Shown one piece after another: positions 24,077-31,608 of a stretch of DNA of 64,000 nt. The number at the start of each line of letters is the position of its first letter. Position 1 is the first letter of the stretch. The stretch covers positions 186,001 through 250,000 of the forward strand of contig NZ_FORI01000006.1 in NCBI RefSeq assembly GCF_900113965.1, read 5' to 3'. The position numbers and the translations under genes are program-made. The notes beneath the pieces were generated by a model that did not search any database, was not told the DNA's origin, and worked only from the letters and a program-made list of their open reading frames with translations. The stretch is from Treponema bryantii. GTDB lineage: Bacteria > Spirochaetota > Spirochaetia > Treponematales > Treponemataceae.

Positions 24077-24688
24077 TTACTTTGCGAATCTTTCTGCCGG
24101 GGTTACAAACCATACGGCTTCCATGGTGGTGTCACCGTCGTTTTCAAGCTGGTGAGGAGAGCCAGAAGAGAAAGATACGCTGTCGCCGGCTTCGAGGAAG
24201 TATTCGGTACCAGCGTAGGTAAACTTTGCGCGACCGCTAACAATAAGACCAATCTCGCGGCCAATGTGACCGAAAGAACCGTGGTGAGTATGTGCACCAG
24301 CTGGAATCTTAATGATGTAGCATTCTGTAGTGCTGTCTGCCGAATTTGCATCCGGGCGGGCAAGCTCTTCGTAAATTACGTCGTGTTCAGTAACCGAAGC
24401 GCGTGACTGCGAGCGGATAATATGAACAGGGCGCTTTTTGCGGTATTCTTCAAAAAGATATTCGAGGTTGATGTCCAGAACATCGGCAAGGGCAAGCAGA
24501 GTGTCGATAGCCGGTGAAACGTGGTTGCGTTCAATCTGTGAGACAAGACTTTCGCTGACACCCGCTCTCTGGGCAACTACTTTAAGAGTGTAGCCTCTGT
24601 GTTCACGGACTTCGCGGAGTTTTTCTCCAAAGTGATATGGAACTTTTTTTGAGGTTGTTTCTTCATCAGGATTTTGCAAAGGTGTCAT
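24077..24688 (-). CDS. XRE-family transcriptional regulator with C-terminal cupin domain
   Basis: 203 residues. Residues about 20-75 form a Cro/C1-type helix-turn-helix (LREVREHRGYTLKVVAQRAG then VSESLVSQIERN). Residues about 115-195 form a cupin barrel (AGAHTHHGSFGHIGREIG and LEAGDSVSFSSGSPHQLEN) with metal-ligand His residues. Proteins of this build (PuuR/SutR-like) sense a small metabolite and regulate nearby metabolic genes. It overlaps the start of its upstream neighbour's stop region by 23 bp, so it is cotranscribed with the 360-residue protein. Citrate synthase, whose promoter has paired operators, lies just downstream and is a plausible target. Confidence 0.88.
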   Translation of the reverse strand: MTPLQNPDEETTSKKVPYHFGEKLREVREHRGYTLKVVAQRAGVSESLVSQIERNHVSPAIDTLLALADVLDINLEYLFEEYRKKRPVHIIRSQSRASVTEHDVIYEELARPDANSADSTTECYIIKIPAGAHTHHGSFGHIGREIGLIVSGRAKFTYAGTEYFLEAGDSVSFSSGSPHQLENDGDTTMEAVWFVTPAERFAK

Positions 24689-25748
24689 TATTCTGTTTCT
24701 CCTTGTTTTCTTCAGTTATAAACTGGATAAAGTAGTCTTCCAGTGTTTTGTGCGGTCCTTCCAGGTGAAGACGCGCTCTGGAACGGGCATTATCGCGGCG
24801 GATAGTATACATTGAGTAGAAGTCGCGGTAGTCCAGACCGGCATCGGCTTTTACGTGCTCTCCAAGGAATTTGGAAACCTCATCACGGCCAATTGCGGGA
24901 ATGCCCTGAGTTTTGAGAATCTGGCGTAGAGTACGTATCTGCTCGGTAGAAATACCAAACAGGAACTCTTCCATTGCCTGGGAAACACCATCGTCTCCCA
25001 TCTTGTGTTTAATAAAACTGATCCACTGATCATCCATCTGCATAGAAATAAGCAGCAGTTCACTTGTACCCATCATAGTTCCAAATGCAGGAGCAAGCTT
25101 TCTGCGCGCAGTCCATACCGACTGGAGAATAGGTGCTACATTTTCACTGGTTTCATCATTCCAGTGTTCCCAGAGAAGAAGAAGAGAAAGAGCCCATTCA
25201 CGACGGAATTCCATAGGCTGAGAAGTGTCGGAAATAAGGTTCAGATATACGTCTTCTGCAAGCAGAGAGAACATAGAAAGAATTGTTTCAGTATCAAAGG
25301 CCTTAGAAAGCTTTTCGAAATCTTTTCCTAAGTGGCCTGTATATTTCGCAAAATTTGAAAGAGTGTGAGCCTTAGCAATAAGAAGGCTTTTACCAAGAAC
25401 CGCTTTAGAAGGAAGTCGAAGAGTACGGTCACCGGCATCCTGGTGTTTGATAAGCGATTCAATAAGAGTTGTACGGGTTCTTGTTCCGCCAGAAAGCTCT
25501 GAACGTTCCAGAAGGGAAGGAAATTTTGAAACAGAAGAGTCTATGGAATTCAAATCCATAATACGGTTTACGAAGGTTTCGTAGTGTTCCTTATCATGAT
25601 CCTTTGTATAATCCAAAAGCTCGTTTATAAGCTTATTCTGACGGTCTGTAAACGCGCCATTATTGTCGTGGAATTCAGAATTATCTTCTGACGACTTATC
25701 GAGAAAGGAATAAATATCAATCTGTTCAAATTCTTGTGTACTACTCAT
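24666..25748 (-). CDS. Conserved hypothetical cytosolic protein
   Basis: 360 residues, no signal peptide or membrane segment. It is largely helical and charged, with stretches such as YTKDHDKEHYETFVNRIMDL, SLLIAKAHTLSNFAKYTGHL, AEDVYLNLISDTSQ and ISTEQIRTLRQILKTQGIPA. The N-terminal 30 residues are acidic and low-complexity. I recognise no domain. It is translationally coupled to the XRE-cupin regulator (23-bp overlap), suggesting a functional link, perhaps in sensing or as a regulatory partner. The gene has a weak promoter and diverges from the VWA protein gene. Confidence 0.7.
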   Translation of the reverse strand: MSSTQEFEQIDIYSFLDKSSEDNSEFHDNNGAFTDRQNKLINELLDYTKDHDKEHYETFVNRIMDLNSIDSSVSKFPSLLERSELSGGTRTRTTLIESLIKHQDAGDRTLRLPSKAVLGKSLLIAKAHTLSNFAKYTGHLGKDFEKLSKAFDTETILSMFSLLAEDVYLNLISDTSQPMEFRREWALSLLLLWEHWNDETSENVAPILQSVWTARRKLAPAFGTMMGTSELLLISMQMDDQWISFIKHKMGDDGVSQAMEEFLFGISTEQIRTLRQILKTQGIPAIGRDEVSKFLGEHVKADAGLDYRDFYSMYTIRRDNARSRARLHLEGPHKTLEDYFIQFITEENKEKQNNDTFAKS

Positions 25749-25786
25749 CCTGATATATCAAACAAAAAACTTTATAAATAGTTAAA

Positions 25787-25807
25787 GGTTTAAGCAATAC
25801 TTAAACC
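25787..25807. promoter_or_regulatory. Palindrome in the divergent intergenic region
   Basis: GGTTTAAG-CAATA-CTTAAACC is a perfect 8-bp inverted repeat between the divergent genes at 25748 (-) and 25902 (+). It could be an operator or a hairpin; there is no T-run to support a terminator. Confidence 0.4.
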
Positions 25808-25901
25808 GTAGTCATATTATTATAAATCAAATTTTTTATTTGTCTAGCCGATAATAAAAAATAAACTGTCAAAATGGGTGATTTCATCTATGGGGGATAG
25901 A

Positions 25902-27149
25902 ATGCAAAAAAAGATTATTTTAGTAACAGTGCTTCTGGCAGCAATGCAGATGGTTTTTGCGCAGAATGATGGCTCTCAAACCTCATTATTCACAGAAAAA
26001 CAGCAGCAGCTCCGAATTACGGCAGAAAATGTAAGACTTGTACCAGATACAAAGAACGGTGGCTATCATCTTTATGTAAAAAAGACTTTAAATGTTAATT
26101 CCATCCTTCTTACAGAGACAACAAAGGACCCTGCCGGTAAAAATGACAGTTATGCATATCGTGCAAAAGAATATAATAGTATAAATGGTGATGAAATCCG
26201 CCTTCTGGACGGTAAAAAGCTTGAATCAGAAGGGGCAAAATACAGCCTTGTGGATTCTACAGTGGAAGATACAAGCTTTTTTGGACCAGCTTTTCATATT
26301 TATATTCCAGAAACAATAGTTTATGGCTATGACTGGTCTCGTAAGGGCGAAGTAAAGATTGGAAAGGGCACTTTTATCAATATCCGTTCTTTTGAAAAGC
26401 CATATGCAGATTATACCGGCGATTATATGGATAGCCCGTTTATGTTTGATTTCAGGGTAGTAAAGCGAGTGGTAAAAAAGCCGGCTCCAAAACCAGCTCC
26501 TGAGTCAGAACCGGAGCCTGATCCTGTTGAAGAACCGGAAACAATCCTTACAGATGATTATAACCCTATTGCAAGCGAGAAATTTAAGGAACTTTCTGAT
26601 GATATTATCTATTCAAAAGGACCGGAAACTATTATTGAAGATATAAAGGGACTTCTGGAAAATATAGAAGATAAGGATAATCTTGATCTTGTTTTTGCAA
26701 TTGATGCCACAGGAAGTATGAAGAATGATATTGATAAGCTGAAGACAGATATGTATCCGCTTCTGGAAGAGCTTTTTGGCGGCAGTCCTGGAGCAAGAAT
26801 TGGCCTTCTTTTCTATAGAGATTATGGAGATACCTTTAAGTATATGGATTTACCTGTAAAGGTTTATCCGTTTACTTCTAATTTTACAAGTTTTTCTAAG
26901 AATCTTAATTCAATCCGCATTTACGGCAAAGAAGGTGGAGACATTCCCGAGGCGGTTTACGAAGCAATGTATGCCTCGTGTGAGTTCTATTCGTGGAGAA
27001 CGACTGCGCAGAAAAAGATTATTTTGATTGGTGATGCAGAGCCGCACCCAACACCACGCGGAAGCGGCAAGTATTCAAAAGATTATGTAATGAAAATTGC
27101 AGACAGCAGAAAGATTAAGATTCATTCTATTCTGCTGCCAAAGGACTAA
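25902..27149 (+). CDS. Secreted von Willebrand factor A-domain protein
   Basis: 415 residues from the ATG at 25902, preceded by GGGGGATAGA. Signal peptide MQKKIILVTVLLAAMQMVFAQ. Residues about 20-190 form a beta-rich N-terminal domain, then a Pro/Glu linker (KPAPESEPEPDPVEEPE), then a VWA domain from about 262: LDLVFAIDATGSMKNDIDKL has the MIDAS DxTxS in variant form (D-A-T-G-S), with later metal ligands in FYRDYGD and IGDAEPHP. VWA domains mediate metal-dependent protein binding. Probably periplasmic or surface-exposed; the partner is unknown. Followed by a pair of palindromic repeats. Confidence 0.83.
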   Translation: MQKKIILVTVLLAAMQMVFAQNDGSQTSLFTEKQQQLRITAENVRLVPDTKNGGYHLYVKKTLNVNSILLTETTKDPAGKNDSYAYRAKEYNSINGDEIRLLDGKKLESEGAKYSLVDSTVEDTSFFGPAFHIYIPETIVYGYDWSRKGEVKIGKGTFINIRSFEKPYADYTGDYMDSPFMFDFRVVKRVVKKPAPKPAPESEPEPDPVEEPETILTDDYNPIASEKFKELSDDIIYSKGPETIIEDIKGLLENIEDKDNLDLVFAIDATGSMKNDIDKLKTDMYPLLEELFGGSPGARIGLLFYRDYGDTFKYMDLPVKVYPFTSNFTSFSKNLNSIRIYGKEGGDIPEAVYEAMYASCEFYSWRTTAQKKIILIGDAEPHPTPRGSGKYSKDYVMKIADSRKIKIHSILLPKD

Positions 27150-27156
27150 AAACTAG

Positions 27157-27214
27157 GTCATGCTGAACTTGTTTCAGCATCTATATCAAGATCCCGAAAC
27201 AAGTTCGGGATGAC
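27157..27214. repeat. R2 palindromic repeat, two adjacent hairpins
   Basis: GTCATGCTGAACTTGTTTCAGCATC (quoted in two parts: GTCATGCTGAAC and TTGTTTCAGCATC) is followed by GATCCCGAAAC and AAGTTCGGGATGAC. Both hairpins lie between convergent genes. A second copy of the first hairpin is at 43162-43186. Confidence 0.75.
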
Positions 27215-27219
27215 GGAGT

Positions 27220-27624
27220 TTATTTATTCTGTAATTCCTGAAGTCTTTTTTCAGGAATCTGAGTAAGGCTGATGTTGCAGAGCTTTTTGTAAGCACCTGG
27301 CAGCATAGCTGAGTATCCTGAATCATAAATCTCAAGTACTTCATTAAAAGCATAATATGCCTTGTCGTATTTGCGCTGTGCAAGGTAAACACGGCCAAGT
27401 TCATATTTGGCTTCAACATAAATAGCAGGATCTGAGCCATAGCGCTCAATTACAGTATTGTAGCAGAATTCAGCCGAGCTGAAATCTGAGTTTCCAACAT
27501 AGTTCTGACCCATCTGAATAATCTGGGCTGAAGTTTTTTCTTCTGGTATTTCTTTAAGAGTTCTGCAAGAAAACAAAATCATTGTTGCTGCAAGAATTGC
27601 TGCGAGTGTAATTAATTTTTTCAT
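27220..27624 (-). CDS. Small TPR-type lipoprotein
   Basis: 134 residues. Lipoprotein signal MKKLITLAAILAATMILFSC. The mature part has helix pairs typical of tetratricopeptide repeats: SSAEFCYNTVIERYGSDPAI, YVEAKYELGRVYLAQRKYDK and AYYAFNEVLEIYDSG. Such lipoproteins often scaffold envelope complexes (compare BamD-like folds), though it is much shorter than BamD. It converges on the VWA gene, with an R2 repeat between them, and diverges from the lipoprotein at 27724. Confidence 0.78.
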   Translation of the reverse strand: MKKLITLAAILAATMILFSCRTLKEIPEEKTSAQIIQMGQNYVGNSDFSSAEFCYNTVIERYGSDPAIYVEAKYELGRVYLAQRKYDKAYYAFNEVLEIYDSGYSAMLPGAYKKLCNISLTQIPEKRLQELQNK

Positions 27625-27687
27625 AGTGTTAGAAGTTTACCTCAAAATCTATTTTTGATTCAAGTATAAATGATATAAGACTTTACC

Positions 27688-27716
27688 TTAACATTATGCC
27701 TCGAATCTGATAATAT
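27688..27716 (+). promoter_or_regulatory. Promoter of the lipoprotein-galE pair
   Basis: -35 TTAACA (27688-27693), 17-bp spacer, -10 TAATAT (27711-27716), 7 nt before the ATG at 27724 with no Shine-Dalgarno, suggesting a leaderless transcript. Confidence 0.55.
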
Positions 27717-27723
27717 AGCAGTA

Positions 27724-28149
27724 ATGAAAAAACTCATCAGAATGTTTTTACTTCTGCTGCTTATCATCTCTACAAGCGCTTGTGCTTCAACATCTGGAAT
27801 GACTTCTGCACAGAATGACAGCGTTGTATATAATGAAAAAAAACAAAACCATAAAAAGTTACTTTTTGAAGACTGGAAATATCGTGGATTCGGCCAAACT
27901 CTGCCAGAATGGTTTGAGTCTGCCTATGAAGATAATCTGGTAAAAATTAAAAAAAGTGTTCAGCAACTTTCTTCCTGCGAAATTGTTATATTGAGAGGAG
28001 AGGGGATAAATGCAGATCAGGCCGAAAGGGTAATGGAGCTGGAAAAGCCAGGCCTTCCTGAAGGCTATGAGTTATATGATTCATTTTGGGCAATGACAGG
28101 TGAAGGGAAATACGTTTCTCTTTCACTCTACTATAAGGAGATTTTATGA
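27724..28149 (+). CDS. Small lipoprotein, unknown function
   Basis: 141 residues. Lipoprotein signal MKKLIRMFLLLLLIISTSAC followed by a Ser/Thr-rich linker. The globular part (LLFEDWKYRGFGQTLPEWFE, then IVILRGEGINADQAERVMEL) matches no family I can name. Its stop codon overlaps the galE start (ATGA), so the two genes are translationally coupled. It may be an envelope factor linked to surface glycan assembly, but this rests only on context. Confidence 0.72.
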   Translation: MKKLIRMFLLLLLIISTSACASTSGMTSAQNDSVVYNEKKQNHKKLLFEDWKYRGFGQTLPEWFESAYEDNLVKIKKSVQQLSSCEIVILRGEGINADQAERVMELEKPGLPEGYELYDSFWAMTGEGKYVSLSLYYKEIL

Positions 28150-29108
28150 AGGTTTTAGTAATTGGTGGTGCCGGATACATTGGCAGCCACGTTGTAAAAG
28201 AAATGATGAAGGCTGGTCACGAGGTTACAGTATTTGATAACCTTTCAAGTGGACTTCGCTGCAATCTTTTTCCAAAGAACGATTTTATTTACGGAAACAT
28301 TTTAATTGAGAGAGACCTTGATCAGGCATTTGCACGCGGCTTTGATGCCTTTGTTCATCTTGCGGCATTTAAGGCAGCAGGCGAATCTATGGTTGAACCA
28401 GAAAAGTATTCTATCAACAACATCACAGGTACTTTGAACATTATGAATGCAGCTGTAAAGCATAACTGTAAAAAGATGATTTTCTCTTCATCTGCTGCTG
28501 TATTCGGTTCACCAGAATATCTTCCAATTGATGAAGATCATCCAAAGAATCCTGAAAACTACTATGGCTTTACAAAGCTTGAGATTGAGCGCTTTATGAA
28601 CTGGTATGACCAGCTTAGAGGAATGCGTTTTGCTGCTCTCCGTTATTTCAATGCTGCAGGTTATGATCCAGAAGGAGAAATCCGTGGTCTTGAACAGAAC
28701 CCTGCAAATCTTCTTCCACGTGTTATGGAAGTTGCTGCCGGCATGAAGAGCGGAATGAAGGTTTTTGGAACTGATTATGATACACGCGACGGAACTTGTA
28801 TCCGCGACTACGTTCATGTAACTGACCTTGCACGTGCTCACGTTATGGCTTTGGATTATATTACAAAGAATGATAAGAGCCTTACAGTAAACCTTGGTAC
28901 AGAAAAGGGAACAACTGTAAAAGAAATTATTGATGCTGCAAGAAAGATTACAGGAAAAGAGATTCCTTCAGAAGATGTAGAGCGCCGCCCAGGTGACCCT
29001 GCATGTCTGTATGCAACATCAAAGCGTGCAAAAGAATTGCTTGGTTGGGAGCCAAAATATTCTGACGTAGACACTCTCGTAAAAACTACCTGGGAAGTGT
29101 ACAGATAA
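28146..29108 (+). CDS. galE: UDP-glucose 4-epimerase
   Basis: 320 residues, the normal GalE length. An extended SDR: the NAD-binding motif GGAGYIGSH (7-15), the Asp of VFDNLSSG, the catalytic Ser in FSSSAAVFG (about 115), and YYGFTK with Tyr140 and Lys144. The C-terminal signature RDYVHVTDLARAHVMAL is diagnostic. It interconverts UDP-glucose and UDP-galactose in the cytosol, supplying sugar nucleotides for surface glycans or galactose use. Coupled to the small lipoprotein upstream by a 4-bp overlap; an R3 palindrome follows. Confidence 0.95.
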   Translation: MKVLVIGGAGYIGSHVVKEMMKAGHEVTVFDNLSSGLRCNLFPKNDFIYGNILIERDLDQAFARGFDAFVHLAAFKAAGESMVEPEKYSINNITGTLNIMNAAVKHNCKKMIFSSSAAVFGSPEYLPIDEDHPKNPENYYGFTKLEIERFMNWYDQLRGMRFAALRYFNAAGYDPEGEIRGLEQNPANLLPRVMEVAAGMKSGMKVFGTDYDTRDGTCIRDYVHVTDLARAHVMALDYITKNDKSLTVNLGTEKGTTVKEIIDAARKITGKEIPSEDVERRPGDPACLYATSKRAKELLGWEPKYSDVDTLVKTTWEVYR

Positions 29109-29116
29109 AGAAAAAC

Positions 29117-29183
29117 GTCATTGCGAGCGCAGCGAAGCAATCCATGTAATAGATTGCTTCGGAACTTTGTTCCTCGCAATGAC
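29117..29183. repeat. R3 palindromic repeat
   Basis: Outer arms GTCATTGCGAG and CTCGCAATGAC (perfect 11 bp) enclose GAAGCAATC and GATTGCTTC. It lies between galE and the peptidase gene, 11 bp before the latter's start. Confidence 0.8.
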
Positions 29184-29194
29184 ATAGGATAGTT

Positions 29195-30418
29195 ATGACA
29201 TCTAAAGATTTTTTAAATAACTCACGAAACGAAATTGTCGCCCTTGAAACATTACTCACTTCTATTCCAGCCATTGCCCCGGAGGGCGGTGGAGATGGAG
29301 AATCGATAAAGGCAGCTGCCCTTGAGGCCTGGCTCCGCGATAACGGCTTTGACAAAAACGGCTGTACAATTGAGCGCTTTGAAGCTCCAGACAGCCGTGT
29401 TAGTGCCGGTGTAAGACCGAGCCTTGTTGTAACAATTCCGGGTGCAGATGATTCTCAGCGTGTATGGGTAATGGCTCATATGGACGTAGTTCCTGTAGGC
29501 GACCCAAAACTCTGGAATACAGACCCATGGACTGTTGTAGAAAAAGACGGAAAGATTTACGGGCGCGGTGTAGAAGATAATCAGCAGGGGCTTTGTTCTG
29601 CTGCTTTTGCTGCCCTTTATTATCTGAAAAATGGAATTACTCCTGCCCGCACAATCAAGCTTCTTTTTGTAGCTGATGAGGAAAACGGCAGCGAGTACGG
29701 AGCAATCTGGCTCATCAAAAATACAGACCTTTTCCGCAAGAACGACCTTGTTCTCATTCCAGATGGAGGAGACAGCGAAGGCCGCACAATTGAAATTGCA
29801 GAAAAGAACTTGTTGTGGCTGCGCGTTCACGTAATGGGAAAACAGACTCACGGAAGTCGCCCAGACAGCGGAGCCAACGCATGCCTTGCCGCGTGCGCTC
29901 TCTCTGTAAAACTCAACGAGCTTGAAAAAGTTTTCGATAAACATGACCCGCTTTTCGAGCCGGACTACTCAACCTTCCAGCCTACAAAACGCGAAAAGAA
30001 CGTAGACAGCATCAACATCATTCCTGGTGAAGATACTTTCTGCATGGACTGCCGCATTCTGCCATGCTATACACTGGCCGAGGTCCTCGCCGAAGTAGAC
30101 AAGCGCATTCACGAAGTTGAAGCACAGTACGGTGTAAAAATTGAGTACACAACTCCACAGAAATCAGAAAGCCCTGCAACTCCGGTAAGTGCTCCGGTAG
30201 CACAGAAGCTTGCAGCCGCAATCAAAAAGATTCACGGAATTGATGCAAAGTTTATCGGTATCGGTGGCGGCACAGTTGGTGCAGAACTCCGCCGCGAAGG
30301 CATAGACGCCGTAGTCTGGTCAACACTAGACGACCAGGCACATCAGCCAAATGAATATTGTATCATTGAGAATCTGATAAAAGATGCGGAAACTTTGATT
30401 GAGTTCTTCGCAAACTAA
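29195..30418 (+). CDS. M20-family metallopeptidase (ArgE/DapE/dipeptidase type)
   Basis: 407 residues. Metal and catalytic residues are all visible: VWVMAHMDVVPVGDPKLW (first His and Asp), YGRGVEDNQQG (bridging Asp), LLFVADEENGSEYG (catalytic Glu plus metal Glu), an Asp in IPDGGDSEG and a final His in DQAHQPNEYC. The dimerisation domain lies between about residues 195 and 320 (VMGKQTHGSRPDSGANA). It cleaves small amides or dipeptides with two Zn ions. Exact substrate not determinable; the family includes Sapep/PepV-type dipeptidases and succinyl-diaminopimelate desuccinylase. Confidence 0.9.
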   Translation: MTSKDFLNNSRNEIVALETLLTSIPAIAPEGGGDGESIKAAALEAWLRDNGFDKNGCTIERFEAPDSRVSAGVRPSLVVTIPGADDSQRVWVMAHMDVVPVGDPKLWNTDPWTVVEKDGKIYGRGVEDNQQGLCSAAFAALYYLKNGITPARTIKLLFVADEENGSEYGAIWLIKNTDLFRKNDLVLIPDGGDSEGRTIEIAEKNLLWLRVHVMGKQTHGSRPDSGANACLAACALSVKLNELEKVFDKHDPLFEPDYSTFQPTKREKNVDSINIIPGEDTFCMDCRILPCYTLAEVLAEVDKRIHEVEAQYGVKIEYTTPQKSESPATPVSAPVAQKLAAAIKKIHGIDAKFIGIGGGTVGAELRREGIDAVVWSTLDDQAHQPNEYCIIENLIKDAETLIEFFAN

Positions 30419-30425
30419 ATAGAAT

Positions 30426-30499
30426 GGCGTTAACAGAAAAAGGGTACCAGACAAACTCATAATTCCCCGTTTGGCTGGTGCCCTTTTTCTGTTAACGCC
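30426..30499. terminator. Long bidirectional hairpin terminator
   Basis: A 25-bp stem (30426-30450 with 30475-30499, a single T-G wobble) continues into CAAAC/GTTTG around a small loop. The stem contains AAAAAGGG on one side and CCCTTTTT on the other. It lies exactly between the convergent M20 and mraY genes, so it can terminate both transcripts. Confidence 0.8.
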
Positions 30500-30519
30500 G
30501 ATTCGATATATTTTGAGAT

Positions 30520-31596
30520 CTAGCGTACTTTAAGGAAAATTCCCATAATCGCACAAGTAATCAGCAGCTGTAAAATCATAAACTTCAGCAAAACCTGTGT
30601 TGGTGACCATCCGCGGTTCTTACGCATATGATCGTGAAGCGGGAATCTGATATTTTCAAAAATCTTAATCTTAAAGAAGCGCAGAAGGAATACCTTCAAA
30701 AGTCCCATACCACCGTTAATCAAAATGATTGATGAAGTAGCGAGGATAATGAATGGGTTTCCGCTGATCATTACGCCAACACCAATGAAGTATCCAAGGG
30801 CGCGGCTCCCTGCGTCTCCCATAAGACATTTGCTTGGGAATGCATTGTGCCACAGGTAGCCCATTACAACACCGGCCATTGCCATAAGCAGAATAGCCCA
30901 GTTAGCTCCGGAAGGAAGATGCTGAATCAAAAGATAAGCTGCAATGTCCTTGTGGCCAAGAACAAAGTAGAAGAAAAGTCCAAGAGTCAAAAGGGCAATC
31001 AGAACCAGGGTAGAAGAAAGACCATCTACACCGTCTGTACAGTTTGTTGTGTTTATTGATGTCCAGAGCATGATTGTACAAATCACAATATAAACAACAG
31101 GATTTACAGCAATCTCATTCGCAAAGAACGGAAGCCAGAAGCGGACAACTCCGTCTGGAGAAATCTGTTTGAATGCAAAATAAAGAATGAAGGCTGTAAC
31201 AACACTGATGATGAGGTCGAGTGCACCCTTGAGGTATTCGCCCCAGCTGTCAGTACTGCGGTCATCAAGGTAACCGGTGAGCATTGTAATCCAGGTAAGA
31301 ACTACAATAGAAGCACGGGTCCAGGTCATAGGGCAGATAAGAAAACTGATGAGCACAAAGATTGTGATGAACACAACACCAGCTCCGGTAGGCTTTCCTT
31401 TAGCTGCTTCTGCATTATCTTTTAATGTGAATTCACGGCCGCGGTCGTGTGGAAGAACATTATAGAATTTTGGAATGAGTTTGTAGGCAAGGAAAAATCC
31501 AAGATACAAGGCAACAATAATAAGTACTGCATAAGATGTGAGGAGTCGCGCAGGACCCCAGTAATTCTGGAGATAAGAACCAAGATAGTAAAGCAT
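30520..31596 (-). CDS. mraY: Phospho-N-acetylmuramoyl-pentapeptide-transferase
   Basis: 358 residues with about ten membrane helices. It transfers phospho-MurNAc-pentapeptide to undecaprenyl phosphate, giving lipid I, on the inner membrane's cytosolic face. Hallmarks: GKPTGAGVVF, YLDDRSTDSWG (Asp-Asp motif), NTTNCTDGVDGLSS, LWHNAFPSKCLMGDAGSRAL and the conserved PLHDHMRKN near the C-terminus. GAGG lies 6 bp before the start. It follows the PurH-like gene on the same strand with a 12-bp gap and is probably cotranscribed with it. Other cell-wall genes are not adjacent. Confidence 0.95.
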   Translation of the reverse strand: MLYYLGSYLQNYWGPARLLTSYAVLIIVALYLGFFLAYKLIPKFYNVLPHDRGREFTLKDNAEAAKGKPTGAGVVFITIFVLISFLICPMTWTRASIVVLTWITMLTGYLDDRSTDSWGEYLKGALDLIISVVTAFILYFAFKQISPDGVVRFWLPFFANEIAVNPVVYIVICTIMLWTSINTTNCTDGVDGLSSTLVLIALLTLGLFFYFVLGHKDIAAYLLIQHLPSGANWAILLMAMAGVVMGYLWHNAFPSKCLMGDAGSRALGYFIGVGVMISGNPFIILATSSIILINGGMGLLKVFLLRFFKIKIFENIRFPLHDHMRKNRGWSPTQVLLKFMILQLLITCAIMGIFLKVR

Positions 31597-31608
31597 AAAA
31601 ACCTCTAA

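Noticed and set aside
29252-29944. Minus-strand 230-residue ORF opposite the M20 peptidase
   Set aside because: Antisense shadow of a conserved enzyme; Cys/Phe-rich composition typical of reverse frames.
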